From Deltaproteobacteria bacterium (GTDB lineage: Bacteria; UBA10199; JACPAL01; GCA-016699445): a stretch of 64,000 nucleotides of DNA. This document shows, one piece after another, positions 26,798 to 36,514 of this stretch. Within the stretch, counting starts at the first letter, position 1; every line of letters starts with the position of its first letter. Made by a program: the position numbers and the translations under genes. Location: positions 1,984,001 to 2,048,000 of the forward strand of contig CP064976.1 of the NCBI GenBank assembly GCA_016699445.1, written 5' to 3'. The notes beneath the pieces are model-generated. The model was not told the origin of the DNA, did no database searches, and worked only from the letters and a program-made list of their open reading frames with translations.

Positions 26798-28145
26798 TTT
26801 TTCCATTGTTGATGCGTTGTAGAGCTTCTGAAAAAACATTTTTAGAAATGGCCACGTATGAGAAGCGGTCGAAAATTTCGATTTTACCAATATCAGTACC
26901 TTGAAGATTTCCAAGCTCTCCGGTGAGGGCTCCCAAAATATCTCCGGGACGAATCTTATCTTTGCGACCGCAGGAGAGATAGAGGGTTTCCATTTTGGAC
27001 TCTTCAAAATGAGGAAGTGATTTTCTGAACTGTGAGGTCCAAGTTTTTCTTTCGATTTTCATTCCGATAAAAGTTTCGATTTTATCGATTTTGATCGAGT
27101 CATAATCGCATAAAAGAGAGACGGCGATTCCTTTTTCTCCAGCACGCCCCGTGCGTCCAGTACGATGCACGTACACTTCTGAGCTTTGAGGAAGATCAAA
27201 ATTAAAAACCATATCGAGTTTTTCAATATCGATACCGCGAACGGCTACATCGATGGCTACTAAGATGCGAATACTTTGATTTCGAAATTTAACCATCACA
27301 CGATTACGATCATTTTGTTCGAGATCTCCATGAAACAAAGCAGCGCTGACCCCTGATTTTTGAAGACTCAGGATGAGCTCGTTGACAGTGTTTTTGAGAT
27401 TGCAAAAAATAAGAGCGGAAGAGGGATTGCACTCATGCAGGAGATCCAGCATTCGTTGATGTTTTTCTTTGTGAGATGTTTCGTAAGCAAGATGTTGAAT
27501 TTTATTTTCAACTTTTTCTTCGTTGATCGTTACTCGTACAGGGTTTCTTTGATAATCTTGGCTTAGCGCTTCAATTGAGGACGGGTAGGTGGCTGAGAAG
27601 AAGACTGTTTGTCGAGAAGAAGGTGTGGATTTTAAAATCACTTCCATATCTTTTTGAAATCCCATGTCGAGCATGCGATCGGCTTCGTCTAGCACCACAC
27701 AAAAAATATGGCTCAAATCAAAGTCAGGTTTTTTGAGATGATCCAAAAGTCGACCGGGTGTGCCAACGACGATATGAACTCCTCGGTTTAAAGCCTCCAC
27801 TTGAGGTTTGATAGGCTCTCCTCCTGAGAGAATAATCACTTTAAGGCCTGCATGTCGCCTCCCAAACTTTCGAATCTCACGGGTTACTTGCAGGCTAAGC
27901 TCACGGGTTGGACACAGAATGAGGGCTTGGATCTTTTTGAGCTTTAGGTCGATTTTTTGAAGAATAGGAAGGGTAAACGCGGCTGTTTTGCCACTGCCAG
28001 TCTTTGACTGGCCAATTAGGTCTTTTCCTTCTAAAAGTGCGGGGATGCTTTGGCTTTGTATCGGGGTCATTGCTGAAAAGCCTAATTCCGAAACGACTTG
28101 AATGAGCTCCTCAGTGAGGGGGAGGTTATTGAATGATAGACTCAT
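26760..28145 (-). CDS. dbpA: DEAD-box ATP-dependent RNA helicase DbpA
   Basis: A 461-residue helicase with all core motifs: Q motif, GQSKTGSGKTAAF (near 46), PTRELSLQV, TPGRLLDHL, VLDEADRML (DEAD), FFSATYP and HRTGRTGRAGEKG. The C-terminal ~80 residues form the DbpA-type RNA-recognition domain (GRKDKIRPGDILGALTGE, KIEIFDRFSYVAI). It targets hairpin 92 of 23S rRNA in E. coli during large-subunit assembly. Confidence 0.92.
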   Translation of the reverse strand: MSLSFNNLPLTEELIQVVSELGFSAMTPIQSQSIPALLEGKDLIGQSKTGSGKTAAFTLPILQKIDLKLKKIQALILCPTRELSLQVTREIRKFGRRHAGLKVIILSGGEPIKPQVEALNRGVHIVVGTPGRLLDHLKKPDFDLSHIFCVVLDEADRMLDMGFQKDMEVILKSTPSSRQTVFFSATYPSSIEALSQDYQRNPVRVTINEEKVENKIQHLAYETSHKEKHQRMLDLLHECNPSSALIFCNLKNTVNELILSLQKSGVSAALFHGDLEQNDRNRVMVKFRNQSIRILVAIDVAVRGIDIEKLDMVFNFDLPQSSEVYVHRTGRTGRAGEKGIAVSLLCDYDSIKIDKIETFIGMKIERKTWTSQFRKSLPHFEESKMETLYLSCGRKDKIRPGDILGALTGELGNLQGTDIGKIEIFDRFSYVAISKNVFSEALQRINNGKIKGRKVRAEKVV

Positions 28146-28291
28146 GTGACTTTCTTTCTTATTTTAAAAGTGATAAAGGCTCTATTTTTGTTTGTAATCA
28201 TTAGTTATTTTAATTAGTATTCAAAAAAATATATCATTCTGATCAAAAAGCGAAACTTAGACTGCAATTAGGTCGAAAATAGAGAGACATT

Positions 28292-28642
28292 ATGAAACTT
28301 TATTTGATTAAGATAGCAGTTATTTTTGGTTTATTAAGTTTCGTTGCCTGTGGTTCGTCCTCGGTTGAGCTTGGTGAGCTCACAGGAACTCCTGGAGGTG
28401 CTTCGGGTAGTTCAGGAGGTTCTGGAGGAGATACAGGGACCCCTTCGGGAGTTTTAGGTGCTTCACTGCCTAGTATTATACAAAACAACGCAGGCAGCCG
28501 ATTTTCCAACTCATCTCAATTTAAAAACTTTGGGGCTCTTTCATCTCAGGGTTCTGTTTCGCGGGGAAGCGTTTATACATCTCATTCAACCATGATGCCT
28601 TTATCTGTTGCGCGCACCAAAAATGGAGGAAGTCAGCCATGA
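28292..28642 (+). CDS. Small lipoprotein with Ser-Gly-rich region
   Basis: A 116-residue protein with a lipoprotein signal peptide and lipobox (FVAC, Cys near residue 21), then a Gly/Ser/Thr-rich tract (TPGGASGSSGGSGGDTGTPSG). The rest has no known domain. A weak sigma-28-like -10 element (GTCGAAAA, 28272-28279) lies 12 bases before the ATG. Its stop overlaps the start of the tail-fibre-like gene by four bases, so the two are made together, perhaps as anchor and surface fibre. Confidence 0.65.
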   Translation: MKLYLIKIAVIFGLLSFVACGSSSVELGELTGTPGGASGSSGGSGGDTGTPSGVLGASLPSIIQNNAGSRFSNSSQFKNFGALSSQGSVSRGSVYTSHSTMMPLSVARTKNGGSQP

Positions 28643-31008
28643 AGAAAATTTTCTTAGCGCTTGTCAGCTCGTTGATACTCATTTTGATAAATACACGTTC
28701 TGAAGCAGGAACAAGAGATCATCTATTTTATCAAGGGTATTTGTTGGATGCTCAAAACAATCCTGTATCTGCAGATTTACCAGTAGTTTTTCGACTTTAC
28801 ACAACAGCTTCAGGAGGCGGTCCGGTTTGGGAAGAATCTCAAAGTGTGACATTTGTGAATGGAGTTTACACCGCTGAGTTGGGATCAATCACATCTTTCC
28901 CCGATATTTTTGGAAATGAAGATTTGTATCTTGGGATTGAAATTTCGGGTGATGCCGAACTCTCTCCACGCACAACGCTTTCGAGTGTGCCTTTTGCTCA
29001 ACAAGCGGAAGTGGCCATTACGGCAAAGTCATTGGCCGATAATAGTGTCACGGCACAAAATATTGTTCCAGGTTCTATCGGCTCATCGAGTATTGCGGCG
29101 AATGCCATCGGCGCTCCTGAACTTTCGTCAACCTCTGTAACTCCCGGGACTTATACATTGGCCACGATCACGGTTGATGCGGATGGTCGTATCACGGCAG
29201 CGTCGACGGGTTCGGTGGGAGTGGGCGTACACACGCATGATGCTGCGGAGATTGTTTCTGGAACATTGGGGGATGCTAGACTGTCATCGAATGTTTCGTT
29301 GTTAGGCTCATCAATTGATTCTTCGGAAATTGCGACGGAAACAATTGCGAATACAAACATCAGTCCTTTAGCCAATATTGATTGGAGTAAAATTAATAAG
29401 ACTGGTGCCTTAGCCAGTGACGTGGGTGCTGCTGCAGCAGTGCATACACATGATGCGACACAAATCACCGGAAGTCTGACAGATGCACAAGTGTCGGATA
29501 CGCTGACCGCTTCTATTTTAAACGCGAATACTCAGAGTGCGATAACATTAAACGCATACGGAACGGCTCCGGGAAATACAGGTGAAATTCGTTTTGGAGA
29601 ACTCGCTGCCAATGGGGCTAACTTTGTCGGTTTAAAATCTCCTGATGAATTAGCTGCCGATTTTGTTTTGACCCTGCCTAATGCTGATGGAGTGAGTGGT
29701 CAGTTTTTAACCACGGACGGTGCTGGAAATCTGACGTGGTCTAATGGTGCGGTAGGGGATATCACGAGTGTCGTTGCTGGTACTGGATTATTAGGAGGAG
29801 CCACGAGTGGTGTGGCCACATTGACGGTTGATGGTCCCAATGTGACCAACCTCAATGCGTCACATATCACCAGTGGTGAGTTGAGCGATGCTTTTGTGCG
29901 TGATGATATTACTATTAATCATGCGGCCACAGCGACTGCTGCCGATAGTGCAACAACAGCAATTACCGCAAACACGGCACTCACAGCCATGAGTGCATTA
30001 ACAGCAACGACGGCAACAACCGCTACTAGTGCAACCAGTGCGACAACTGCAACAACGGCCACACAAGCTCTGAGTTTATCCTCTAACGGGACAGATTGCC
30101 CTGCCGGACAATATGCTAGCGGTGTGGATTCTTCGGGAAACGCCGAAGGTTGTACTCCCACCTTAAATAATACCACCTCTTGGGCTGGAGATTTGACAGG
30201 TGTCGGTGCTTCTCCTGTGCTCACGACCACGGGTGTGAGTGCGGGGACTTATGGGAGTGTAACGCAGATCCCTCAAATTGTTGTGGATGCTAAAGGTCGT
30301 GTGACAAGTGCTTCTAATATTACATTGCCGTCACCAGCTATCTCAGCTTCTCATGAGGTTTTTGGGCGTCGTACTGGTTTTGCTCATCCCTTAACAACAG
30401 CGGCCAATACATTCACAGCTATCGGGATGACAGCTCCAACAGTAGTAGGCACAGCTACAGCCCAGCCAGCTCTGGGCACTCATATGTATGTTCAGTATGC
30501 TAGTGCTGCAACGATCAACTCTGTTGCAGGATTTAGAGGCCCCTATACGCAGACGCGTTCGGCATTTCGCCCTAGATATTCTTCCGTTATTAGAACCGAC
30601 AGTCTTATCAGTAGCCGTAGAATTTGGGTGGGTTTGACAGAATCTAGTTTGGAATCTCTGCCTTCCAACACATCGGCTGTTGGCGCATCTTCCATTGATT
30701 TTGTGGGTCTTGCTTACGACACTTCGGGAGTGGGAAATGTGACAGATTGGCTGTGTTGTTCAGGTGATGGTACCAATTATAGCTGTGCCAGCACAGGTGT
30801 AGCTGTGAGTGCTTCTGCTGAGTATACTCTATCTGTTGATTGGACCACTGCAGGAAATCTTATCTGCACGGTGAATGGAAGTAGCGTATCGAAAAGTACA
30901 AACCTGAGTACCGCCGCTGTCAACTTAGGTGTTTATAATGCTCTGACTTCTCTGACAGCTACTGCACGTAATCATCAGATTGCTAAACATGCTTTAGAGC
31001 AGAATTAA
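28639..31008 (+). CDS. Secreted tail-fibre-like surface protein, 789 aa
   Basis: Signal peptide (IFLALVSSLILILINTRSEAG), then a domain common in secreted bacterial proteins (FYQGYLLDAQNNPVSADLPV, VFRLYTTASGGGPVWEES, LYLGIEISGDAELSPR, SVPFAQQAE). A long middle region has repeats of phage-tail-fibre style (TITVDADGRITAA, HTHDAAEIVSGTL, HTHDATQITGSL). A low-complexity Ala/Thr tract (TATTATTATSATSATT) comes near residue 460. The C-terminal ~170 residues look lectin- or receptor-binding-like, with a Cys pair (DWLCCSGDG). Likely a trimeric or filamentous adhesin; the role is inferred from repeat style only. It is coupled to the lipoprotein gene upstream. Confidence 0.65.
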   Translation: MKKIFLALVSSLILILINTRSEAGTRDHLFYQGYLLDAQNNPVSADLPVVFRLYTTASGGGPVWEESQSVTFVNGVYTAELGSITSFPDIFGNEDLYLGIEISGDAELSPRTTLSSVPFAQQAEVAITAKSLADNSVTAQNIVPGSIGSSSIAANAIGAPELSSTSVTPGTYTLATITVDADGRITAASTGSVGVGVHTHDAAEIVSGTLGDARLSSNVSLLGSSIDSSEIATETIANTNISPLANIDWSKINKTGALASDVGAAAAVHTHDATQITGSLTDAQVSDTLTASILNANTQSAITLNAYGTAPGNTGEIRFGELAANGANFVGLKSPDELAADFVLTLPNADGVSGQFLTTDGAGNLTWSNGAVGDITSVVAGTGLLGGATSGVATLTVDGPNVTNLNASHITSGELSDAFVRDDITINHAATATAADSATTAITANTALTAMSALTATTATTATSATSATTATTATQALSLSSNGTDCPAGQYASGVDSSGNAEGCTPTLNNTTSWAGDLTGVGASPVLTTTGVSAGTYGSVTQIPQIVVDAKGRVTSASNITLPSPAISASHEVFGRRTGFAHPLTTAANTFTAIGMTAPTVVGTATAQPALGTHMYVQYASAATINSVAGFRGPYTQTRSAFRPRYSSVIRTDSLISSRRIWVGLTESSLESLPSNTSAVGASSIDFVGLAYDTSGVGNVTDWLCCSGDGTNYSCASTGVAVSASAEYTLSVDWTTAGNLICTVNGSSVSKSTNLSTAAVNLGVYNALTSLTATARNHQIAKHALEQN

Positions 31009-31017
31009 GAGAATTTT

Positions 31018-33527
31018 TTAAAGACCATTCAGGTCTTTATAGAGAAAATCCACTCCACGACTTCCAGGAGATGAGCCGTCTTCTGAGCCACCCTCGGGTG
31101 CCGGTTTGGCTGATACAGGAGCAGATCCTCCAGTAAAATCATCCAAGTCTTTTCCTTCAGGAAGTTTAGGAAAGGCAAAATCCAGAACGGGCTGATCTTT
31201 GAGATATTCTTGCATGTAGTAGAGCCAAATAGGAGCGGAGACGACACCGCCTGTCATTTTGGGGCCAATAGGTTTGCGGCTATCATATCCCAGCCATACA
31301 CCTGTAACGAGATTGGGAATGTAGGCCATAAACCATGCATCTGATTCGTTATTGGTTGTTCCTGTTTTTCCGGCTGCGGGGCGTTTAAGTTCTTTGGCTT
31401 TATAACCAGTTCCATTTTCGACAACATTTTTCATCATGCTCACCATCAACATCGCAGTTCGTGCTGTGATGACATGGCCTGTAGGAATTTCACTTCCATA
31501 CAAGACCTTCATTTCTTCTTTGCTGATTTTGAGTTTATCGTTCTTGATCGACTTTTCACCTTCAATTTTGAGGTCTGTATTAAAATCATCAGACTTTTTT
31601 TGTTCATCTAAAGCTCCATCAAATACATGGGCAACATCTAGAGTTGTTGGAGGGTTTTCTTCCAAAACAGCTCCTGTTTTGTCGGTGATTTTTCGAATAA
31701 AGTGAAGCTCAGGTCTGACACCTCCATTAGGAAATGTCCCATAAGCCCGTGCGAGCTCTTGAAGATTAACATCTGAAGCTCCCAGTGCAGAAGACAGATA
31801 ATGAGCGATGGGAGTTGTCAGGCCAAATTTTCGTGCATAAGCTGTGACATAATCAATCCCAATATCGTGAAAAATTTTAACAGCGACAATATTGACGGAG
31901 TTTGTCAGCGCACTACGAAGCGTCATGGGACCATTGTATTTATTCCCATAATTTTTAGGACTCCAAATTTCCCGACCCACTTGATAGCTCACAGGCCCGT
32001 CCACTATGACACTTTTAGGAGAATACCCTTTATCCAATGCTGCTGAATAGATGAGTGGTTTAAAAGAAGAACCTGGTTGTCTTAACGCCTGTGTGGCTCG
32101 ATTAAATTCGCTGCGACGAAAACTAAATCCACCGACGATTGCTTTAACATCACCTGTTTGCGGTTCATAAGAAAAGAGAGCCGATTCTAGTTTGGGTTCC
32201 TGTTCGATAAGAAAAAATTCATTTGAATCAGGATCTTTTTTACGTACCCAATAAATATCTCCTACCTTAGGAGTGCGTCCTGTCCAGGCCCGATCGGCAG
32301 CTGTTATATTCCCAACATTATGTCCTACCAAGACCTGAGCATTTCCTTTGGCATCCACTTCAGCAATAACTCCTTTGTAGATGAGACCATATTTTAAAGG
32401 AGTCTCGGTAGATTGTTTTTGGGCTGCATCTAGAGCAGGATCTGCAGGGAAGGGGATTGGCTCGTCAAACTCAACCAGTTCACGATGAATGGCATCTGCA
32501 TAGGTTTTGATTTTTTCAGAAGTGAGTGTGGCTACAGGTCCCGAAAAACCTTTACGCTTTTCTACTTCAAATAAACCACGCTTTACCGCCCTATCGGCAG
32601 CTTGATTGGCTAGTACGTTGGCTGTGGTTTCAATGCGCAAGCCCCTATTGTAGAGAGCATCAGTGCCGTATTTTTCTTCAATAACGCGGCGGATGTGTTC
32701 GACGAAAAAAGGTGCGTAGCGATAATTATAATCTTTATCCAATCCCCAACGATAGACAGGGACACGTTCATTGATAGCTTGTTCATATTCGGCTTTGGTG
32801 ATGTAGCGATTGACGAGCATTCTTTCCAAAACACGTACCTGTCGTTGACGGGCCATTTCCCGATTATGAATGGGAGAGTAGGTGGATGGAGCTGAAGGCA
32901 ATCCTGCGATCAATGTCATTTCGGCTAGGGTAAGGTCTTTGAGGTCTTTGTGAAAATAGTTTCGAGCTGCTGCCTTAACTCCATAAGCCCGATTTCCTAG
33001 ATAGATTTGGTTGAGATAGATGTAGATAATTTCTTCTTTGGAAAATCTTTGTTCAATCTGGGTTGCCAAGATGGCTTCTTTTACTTTTCGATCCATACTT
33101 TTTCACGCGTGAGAACAAGCGCTCGAGCTACTTGTTGCGTAATTGTGGATCCGCCTTGGACAACGTGTCCCGCCCTCAAATTTTCAAAAAAAGCGCGGGC
33201 AATACTTTTGAGATCGACCCCTTCATGATCCCAAAAACGCTCATCTTCGCTGGCGACAAAGGCGTTGACGAGTTTTTTAGGGATTTCCTCATAAGGAACG
33301 ACAAAGCGACATTCCTGCCAATATTCGCCAATTTTTGTCCCATCATCAGAAAAAACTTCGCTGACGACAGGTGGTTGATATTCAGAAAGTCGCCCAATCT
33401 TGGGAAGATCGCGTGCAAAATGATAGTAAATAGCCCCTCCGGCGATAGCGACGAGAAGAACTAATATCGCCAGCATACCGAAAACGACTTTTAAGAGACG
33501 ACCAACCCCATCCAAGAGTGTAGACAT
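31018..33527 (-). CDS. Penicillin-binding protein 1A (transglycosylase/transpeptidase), frameshifted
   Basis: The N-terminal part (start 33527) has a membrane anchor (ILVLLVAIAGGAIYYHFA) and GT51 motifs: FVASEDERFWDHEGVD and GGSTITQQVAR. The frame is lost near 33105, in the A5 run of CGTGAAAAAGTATGG, and resumes at MDRKVKEAILATQIEQRFSK, through QIYLGNRAYGVKAAA. It continues to the transpeptidase domain with SSFK (GSSFKP), SVN and KTG (AAGKTGTTN). Restoring one A gives about 836 residues, normal for class A PBPs. It polymerises and cross-links peptidoglycan in the periplasm. A 7-bp inverted repeat (AAAGACC...GGTCTTT, 31020-31038) at its 3' end could form a terminator hairpin for the convergent genes. 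Confidence 0.9.
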
Positions 33528-33656
33528 AGTTTTTTGTAGTGATGAATCTTACGACAGATTTCTGAATTAATTAAACTTTTTCGATTATGAAAGAAATTTT
33601 TTTTGTTTAGAGAACTTTTGCTTGCACGTAAGAAGTGTTTTGACCACAATGTTTCA

Positions 33657-33884
33657 ATGTCTTTAAATTTTGATATAGATTTGATTCCAGAAGAAGATGG
33701 TAAAGGGTATTACGTTATTGTGCCTGCTTTACCTGGTTGTTTTTCACAAGGCGCTACGGTCGAAGAAGCTCTCAAAAATGTCAAAGAAGCTATTTCACTT
33801 CATGTGAAATCTTTAAAACGTGATGGGCAAAAATATCCTAAAATGGATAGAGCCTTTCATACTGTTGTGGAGATTGCGATTTGA
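33657..33884 (+). CDS. hicB: HicB-like antitoxin
   Basis: The start is placed at ATG 33657 (MSLNFDIDLIPEED); the longer frame from TTG 33603 has an implausible leader. The 75-residue product shows the HicB partial RNase-H-like fold: IDLIPEEDGKGYYVIVPALP, GCFSQGATVEEALKNVKEAI. It is the antitoxin of the HicA mRNA interferase. The last codon and stop overlap the hicA TTG start by four bases, so the pair is coupled. Confidence 0.87.
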   Translation: MSLNFDIDLIPEEDGKGYYVIVPALPGCFSQGATVEEALKNVKEAISLHVKSLKRDGQKYPKMDRAFHTVVEIAI

Positions 33885-34096
33885 GTCCACGACTCCCAAG
33901 GATAACAGCAAAAGATCTTATTCGGTTTTTAAAGCAAAATGGTTTCGAAAATTTTGCATCGAAAGGATCTCATCAACATTTCATTAATCCTCTCAATCAA
34001 AGAAAAGTGACTGTCCCAGTCCATTCTGGAAAAATTATCGGCCCAGGCCTCCTAAAAGCTATCCTCAATCAAGCTGGACTTACCTGGGATTTTTAA
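33881..34096 (+). CDS. hicA: HicA-like mRNA interferase toxin
   Basis: A 71-residue double-stranded-RNA-binding-fold toxin with the catalytic-His pattern KGSHQHF, the preceding DLIRFLKQNGFENFAS and the later KVTVPVHSG, KIIGPGLLKAILNQAG. It starts at TTG 33881 overlapping the hicB stop; antitoxin-first order. A stem-loop follows directly at 34095. Confidence 0.88.
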   Translation: MSPRLPRITAKDLIRFLKQNGFENFASKGSHQHFINPLNQRKVTVPVHSGKIIGPGLLKAILNQAGLTWDF

Positions 34097-34124
34097 ACCA
34101 AAAGGTGTTAGTCCTTTTTGGTTT
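34095..34124 (+). terminator. Stem-loop after hicA
   Basis: AAACCAAAAGG and CCTTTTTGGTTT pair with one bulge around the loop TGTTAGT, immediately after the hicA stop codon. The downstream T tract is part of the stem, so termination strength is uncertain. Confidence 0.5.
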
Positions 34125-34283
34125 ATTCAATAATTTCCTGATTTGTCCAAAAGTTGGATAAAAATTTGCCATAAAAAATAAATTTACCATCATCATTTTC
34201 CGCAACACGGGCTTGGGTGAAACGATAATTGGGTTGAAAGAAATTTTTATTAACAAAAGCCCGAATGCGCTGGCCTTCTCACA
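34123..34283 (-). pseudogene. Possible C-terminal gene remnant
   Basis: A minus-strand frame without a start codon ends at 34123 and reads RIRAFVNKNFFQPNYRFTQA then VAENDDGKFIFYGKFLSNFW, followed by TNQEIIE and a stop. Its composition looks like real protein, unlike the overlapping longer ORF in another frame. Upstream of it the frame is closed by a stop within about 20 bp. It may be the 3' end of a gene lost when the surrounding accessory genes arrived. The family is not recognised. Confidence 0.3.
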
Positions 34284-34324
34284 AGAGCCAGGTCTAGTGC
34301 GGCAAAACAAATTTAGGAGGATTT

Positions 34325-35149
34325 ATGAATACTCAAGTGTTATCAATATTTCGTTCATCAGTTTTGGCTTTTGCATTAACAAATTGTACTGAAAAGACAG
34401 GGGCGCCTGGTTCATCTGGGAGTAGTTGTACAATCAATGATGGTTATTTGAGATGTCCTGATGGAACATCGTTTAACCTAAATAATTTAAGAGGAGATAG
34501 AGGTGAGAATGGTAGAAACGGAATAAACGGCACAGATGGAAGGAATGGTACTTCCTGCACTGTAAGACCCGATTATCGACTCGCTTGTACTGATGGAACC
34601 TCAGTTGACGTGACTCCAAGGCAAGGTGAAAGGGGCCTTCCAGGTAGTAATGGTATCAATGGAAGTTCCTGCAGTACTGGTGTGGATGGATATGTGAGAT
34701 GTACTGACGGAACTTCAATGTATGCTGTGGGGCCTAGAGGTTTACAAGGAGACAGGGGGTCGATGGGTCTTCCGGGCTCTCGTGGCCCAGGTATTGATAC
34801 TACTCGATGTAGAACATTAAGAGGGGAAGTTAGGCATGAGACTGGAGATCCTGTTGATGCTATGTTGATACTAAATTGTAATCCTGGAGAAGTTGTTTGG
34901 CATGCTGGATTTGATGCGACCTATTTTCAAGCCGGTAGTCAATACTCCTCTCGTGTGGTAAGCAGGCCATGTATTAACGATAGATCTAATAGTTCCGCTT
35001 TGCCCTGTAATGGAATCTCCCCTTCCGAAAGCTTTATGCGAAGTTGGACCTTTTATTATATGGCAAGATTTTACGATAGTGGTTTTACTGGACCTGCTGG
35101 AACAGTAGGTAGCCTTTATGGAATGATTATTTGTTGCCCGACTAGTTAA
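34325..35149 (+). CDS. Collagen-like (Gly-X-Y) lipoprotein
   Basis: A 274-residue protein preceded by a strong AGGAGG ribosome site. A signal peptide ends in a lipobox (LTNC, Cys near 21). Three short Gly-X-Y blocks (LRGDRGENGRNGINGTDGRNG-like, RQGERGLPGSNGING, GPRGLQGDRGSMGLPGSRG) alternate with a repeated Cys-containing unit (SSCTINDGYLRCPDGTS, TSCTVRPDYRLACTDGTS, SSCSTGVDGYVRCTDGTS). The C-terminal ~110 residues are a Cys-containing globular domain. Likely an outer-surface trimer with a collagen-like stalk. Function unknown; bacterial collagen-like proteins often mediate adhesion. Confidence 0.75.
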   Translation: MNTQVLSIFRSSVLAFALTNCTEKTGAPGSSGSSCTINDGYLRCPDGTSFNLNNLRGDRGENGRNGINGTDGRNGTSCTVRPDYRLACTDGTSVDVTPRQGERGLPGSNGINGSSCSTGVDGYVRCTDGTSMYAVGPRGLQGDRGSMGLPGSRGPGIDTTRCRTLRGEVRHETGDPVDAMLILNCNPGEVVWHAGFDATYFQAGSQYSSRVVSRPCINDRSNSSALPCNGISPSESFMRSWTFYYMARFYDSGFTGPAGTVGSLYGMIICCPTS

Positions 35150-35280
35150 CCTAAACTTCGTAGTAGAAAAATATAGAAATACTCCTTGCGAGAGGTTTTA
35201 TAAGAATTAGATTTTGTAGGCAGATGACATCTCGTGTCATCTGCCTTTTCATTTTTTATCGAAATCTCAAAAAAATACCG

Positions 35281-35307
35281 AAACGTTTCGTGACTATCCG
35301 CCGATAA
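35281..35307 (+). promoter_or_regulatory. Sigma-28 (FliA)-like promoter, gene 35329
   Basis: AAACGTTT (35281-35288) matches the sigma-28 -35 consensus TAAAGTTT at six of eight positions. It is followed by exactly 11 bases and then an exact GCCGATAA -10 box (35300-35307). The ATG is 21 bases further on with a GGGGAGG ribosome site. Both elements and their spacing agree with the consensus; activity is inferred. Confidence 0.7.
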
Positions 35308-35328
35308 CAGATCATCGGGGAGGATTGT

Positions 35329-36504
35329 ATGATGTTCGCGCATCGCGTTATTAAAAATGCTTCTATCAAAATAATCTTGGCCATTCTCGCGTGCACCGCG
35401 TCATTTTTAGCTTGTCGTCCAAATGAGCAGATTGGGGGGATGTATATTCTTGAAGATTTTAGCACGACCCCTGTTTGTCATTATCAAGAAAAGTATATTG
35501 GAATTACTAATAATTCTTCTCAAGAAACTGTCATCTTAGGCGCCAATTTTTCAAAGGGTACAAATCGATATGGGAGTTTTCAAGTTGTCGCTGTGGTTGT
35601 TAATAATGAAGAAACTGTATTGCAGAATAAACGAGTCGAGCGTTTGGTGATTCCAGCTCACGCTAACTATGCGTTCAAAATAAGATATGAGCCTTTATTA
35701 GAAAATAAAACAGATGACATAGCATATTTTGATATTGCCTATCAAAGCCCTCGTCAGGGAGTTTATCAGGTTCGTGTAAGCGGTAGCTCTACAACTAGAG
35801 ACACTCAGTGTGTTACTGTTGAAACACCTTCAGGGCCTGTCGAAGGTCTCGATGGGGATTTGATTTTTAGAATAACAAAGCTTGAAGCTGCGACAAGTCC
35901 TCTGGATGCGACGATGAGTTCTGATCAAGGCACTGTTCCTTTTGGAATAGATGCCAGTCATCGATATATAGATATCCCTATTCGTATATCGCATGCTGGT
36001 CATTCAGTGACATTGCCCTCTATTACCCGTGACAGAAGTCTTGCTTTGCCACCTCCCGCAGCGAGTGGTCCTAATAAAGCTCCCGATGATATTGTTAATA
36101 CAGGAATTACAATACCCACAGTTATTACAACCGGAAGGGATATTTCGGGCGTTTTTAACCCTGATAATGGAGAAATTACGTTGCCCAGTGTTCCTATTAT
36201 CATGGATGGAGATTTTCACACTGAGTTTAGTTTAGATCTTACAACAGAATCTCGTTCTCAAAGATCTGTTCGTATTCCTATCAATATAACAGCTTTGCGT
36301 AGCCTTGGGTCATTATGGAATGAATCAACGCAAGAGCTTCATGGGCAAAGGATCAATACAAGTGATCAAGGTTCCGTGATTTTAATCGGATTTGTTCAAA
36401 TTGGTTCAGTAACCGTCAGAAATCCTAATCCTTCGCTAGAAGAATTGGGTGGCAAGTCTATGGCCGTCATTATTTATGGAAATATTATTCAAAATACCAA
36501 TTAA
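35329..36504 (+). CDS. Lipoprotein, 391 aa, unknown function
   Basis: Signal peptide with lipobox (ASFLAC, Cys near residue 29), then beta-rich sequence. One region (YIGITNNSSQETVILGANFS to RYEPLLENKTDDIAYFDIAY) resembles the Ig-like fold of abnormal-spindle/choice-of-anchor surface proteins that describe deviation from a mean. The C-terminal part has repeated ITLPSVP and VTLPSIT segments. No catalytic motif. It heads a unit with the giant lipoprotein 36515-40264 and the propeller lipoprotein, and is preceded by a sigma-28-like promoter. Confidence 0.65.
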   Translation: MMFAHRVIKNASIKIILAILACTASFLACRPNEQIGGMYILEDFSTTPVCHYQEKYIGITNNSSQETVILGANFSKGTNRYGSFQVVAVVVNNEETVLQNKRVERLVIPAHANYAFKIRYEPLLENKTDDIAYFDIAYQSPRQGVYQVRVSGSSTTRDTQCVTVETPSGPVEGLDGDLIFRITKLEAATSPLDATMSSDQGTVPFGIDASHRYIDIPIRISHAGHSVTLPSITRDRSLALPPPAASGPNKAPDDIVNTGITIPTVITTGRDISGVFNPDNGEITLPSVPIIMDGDFHTEFSLDLTTESRSQRSVRIPINITALRSLGSLWNESTQELHGQRINTSDQGSVILIGFVQIGSVTVRNPNPSLEELGGKSMAVIIYGNIIQNTN

Positions 36505-36514
36505 GAGACACTTT

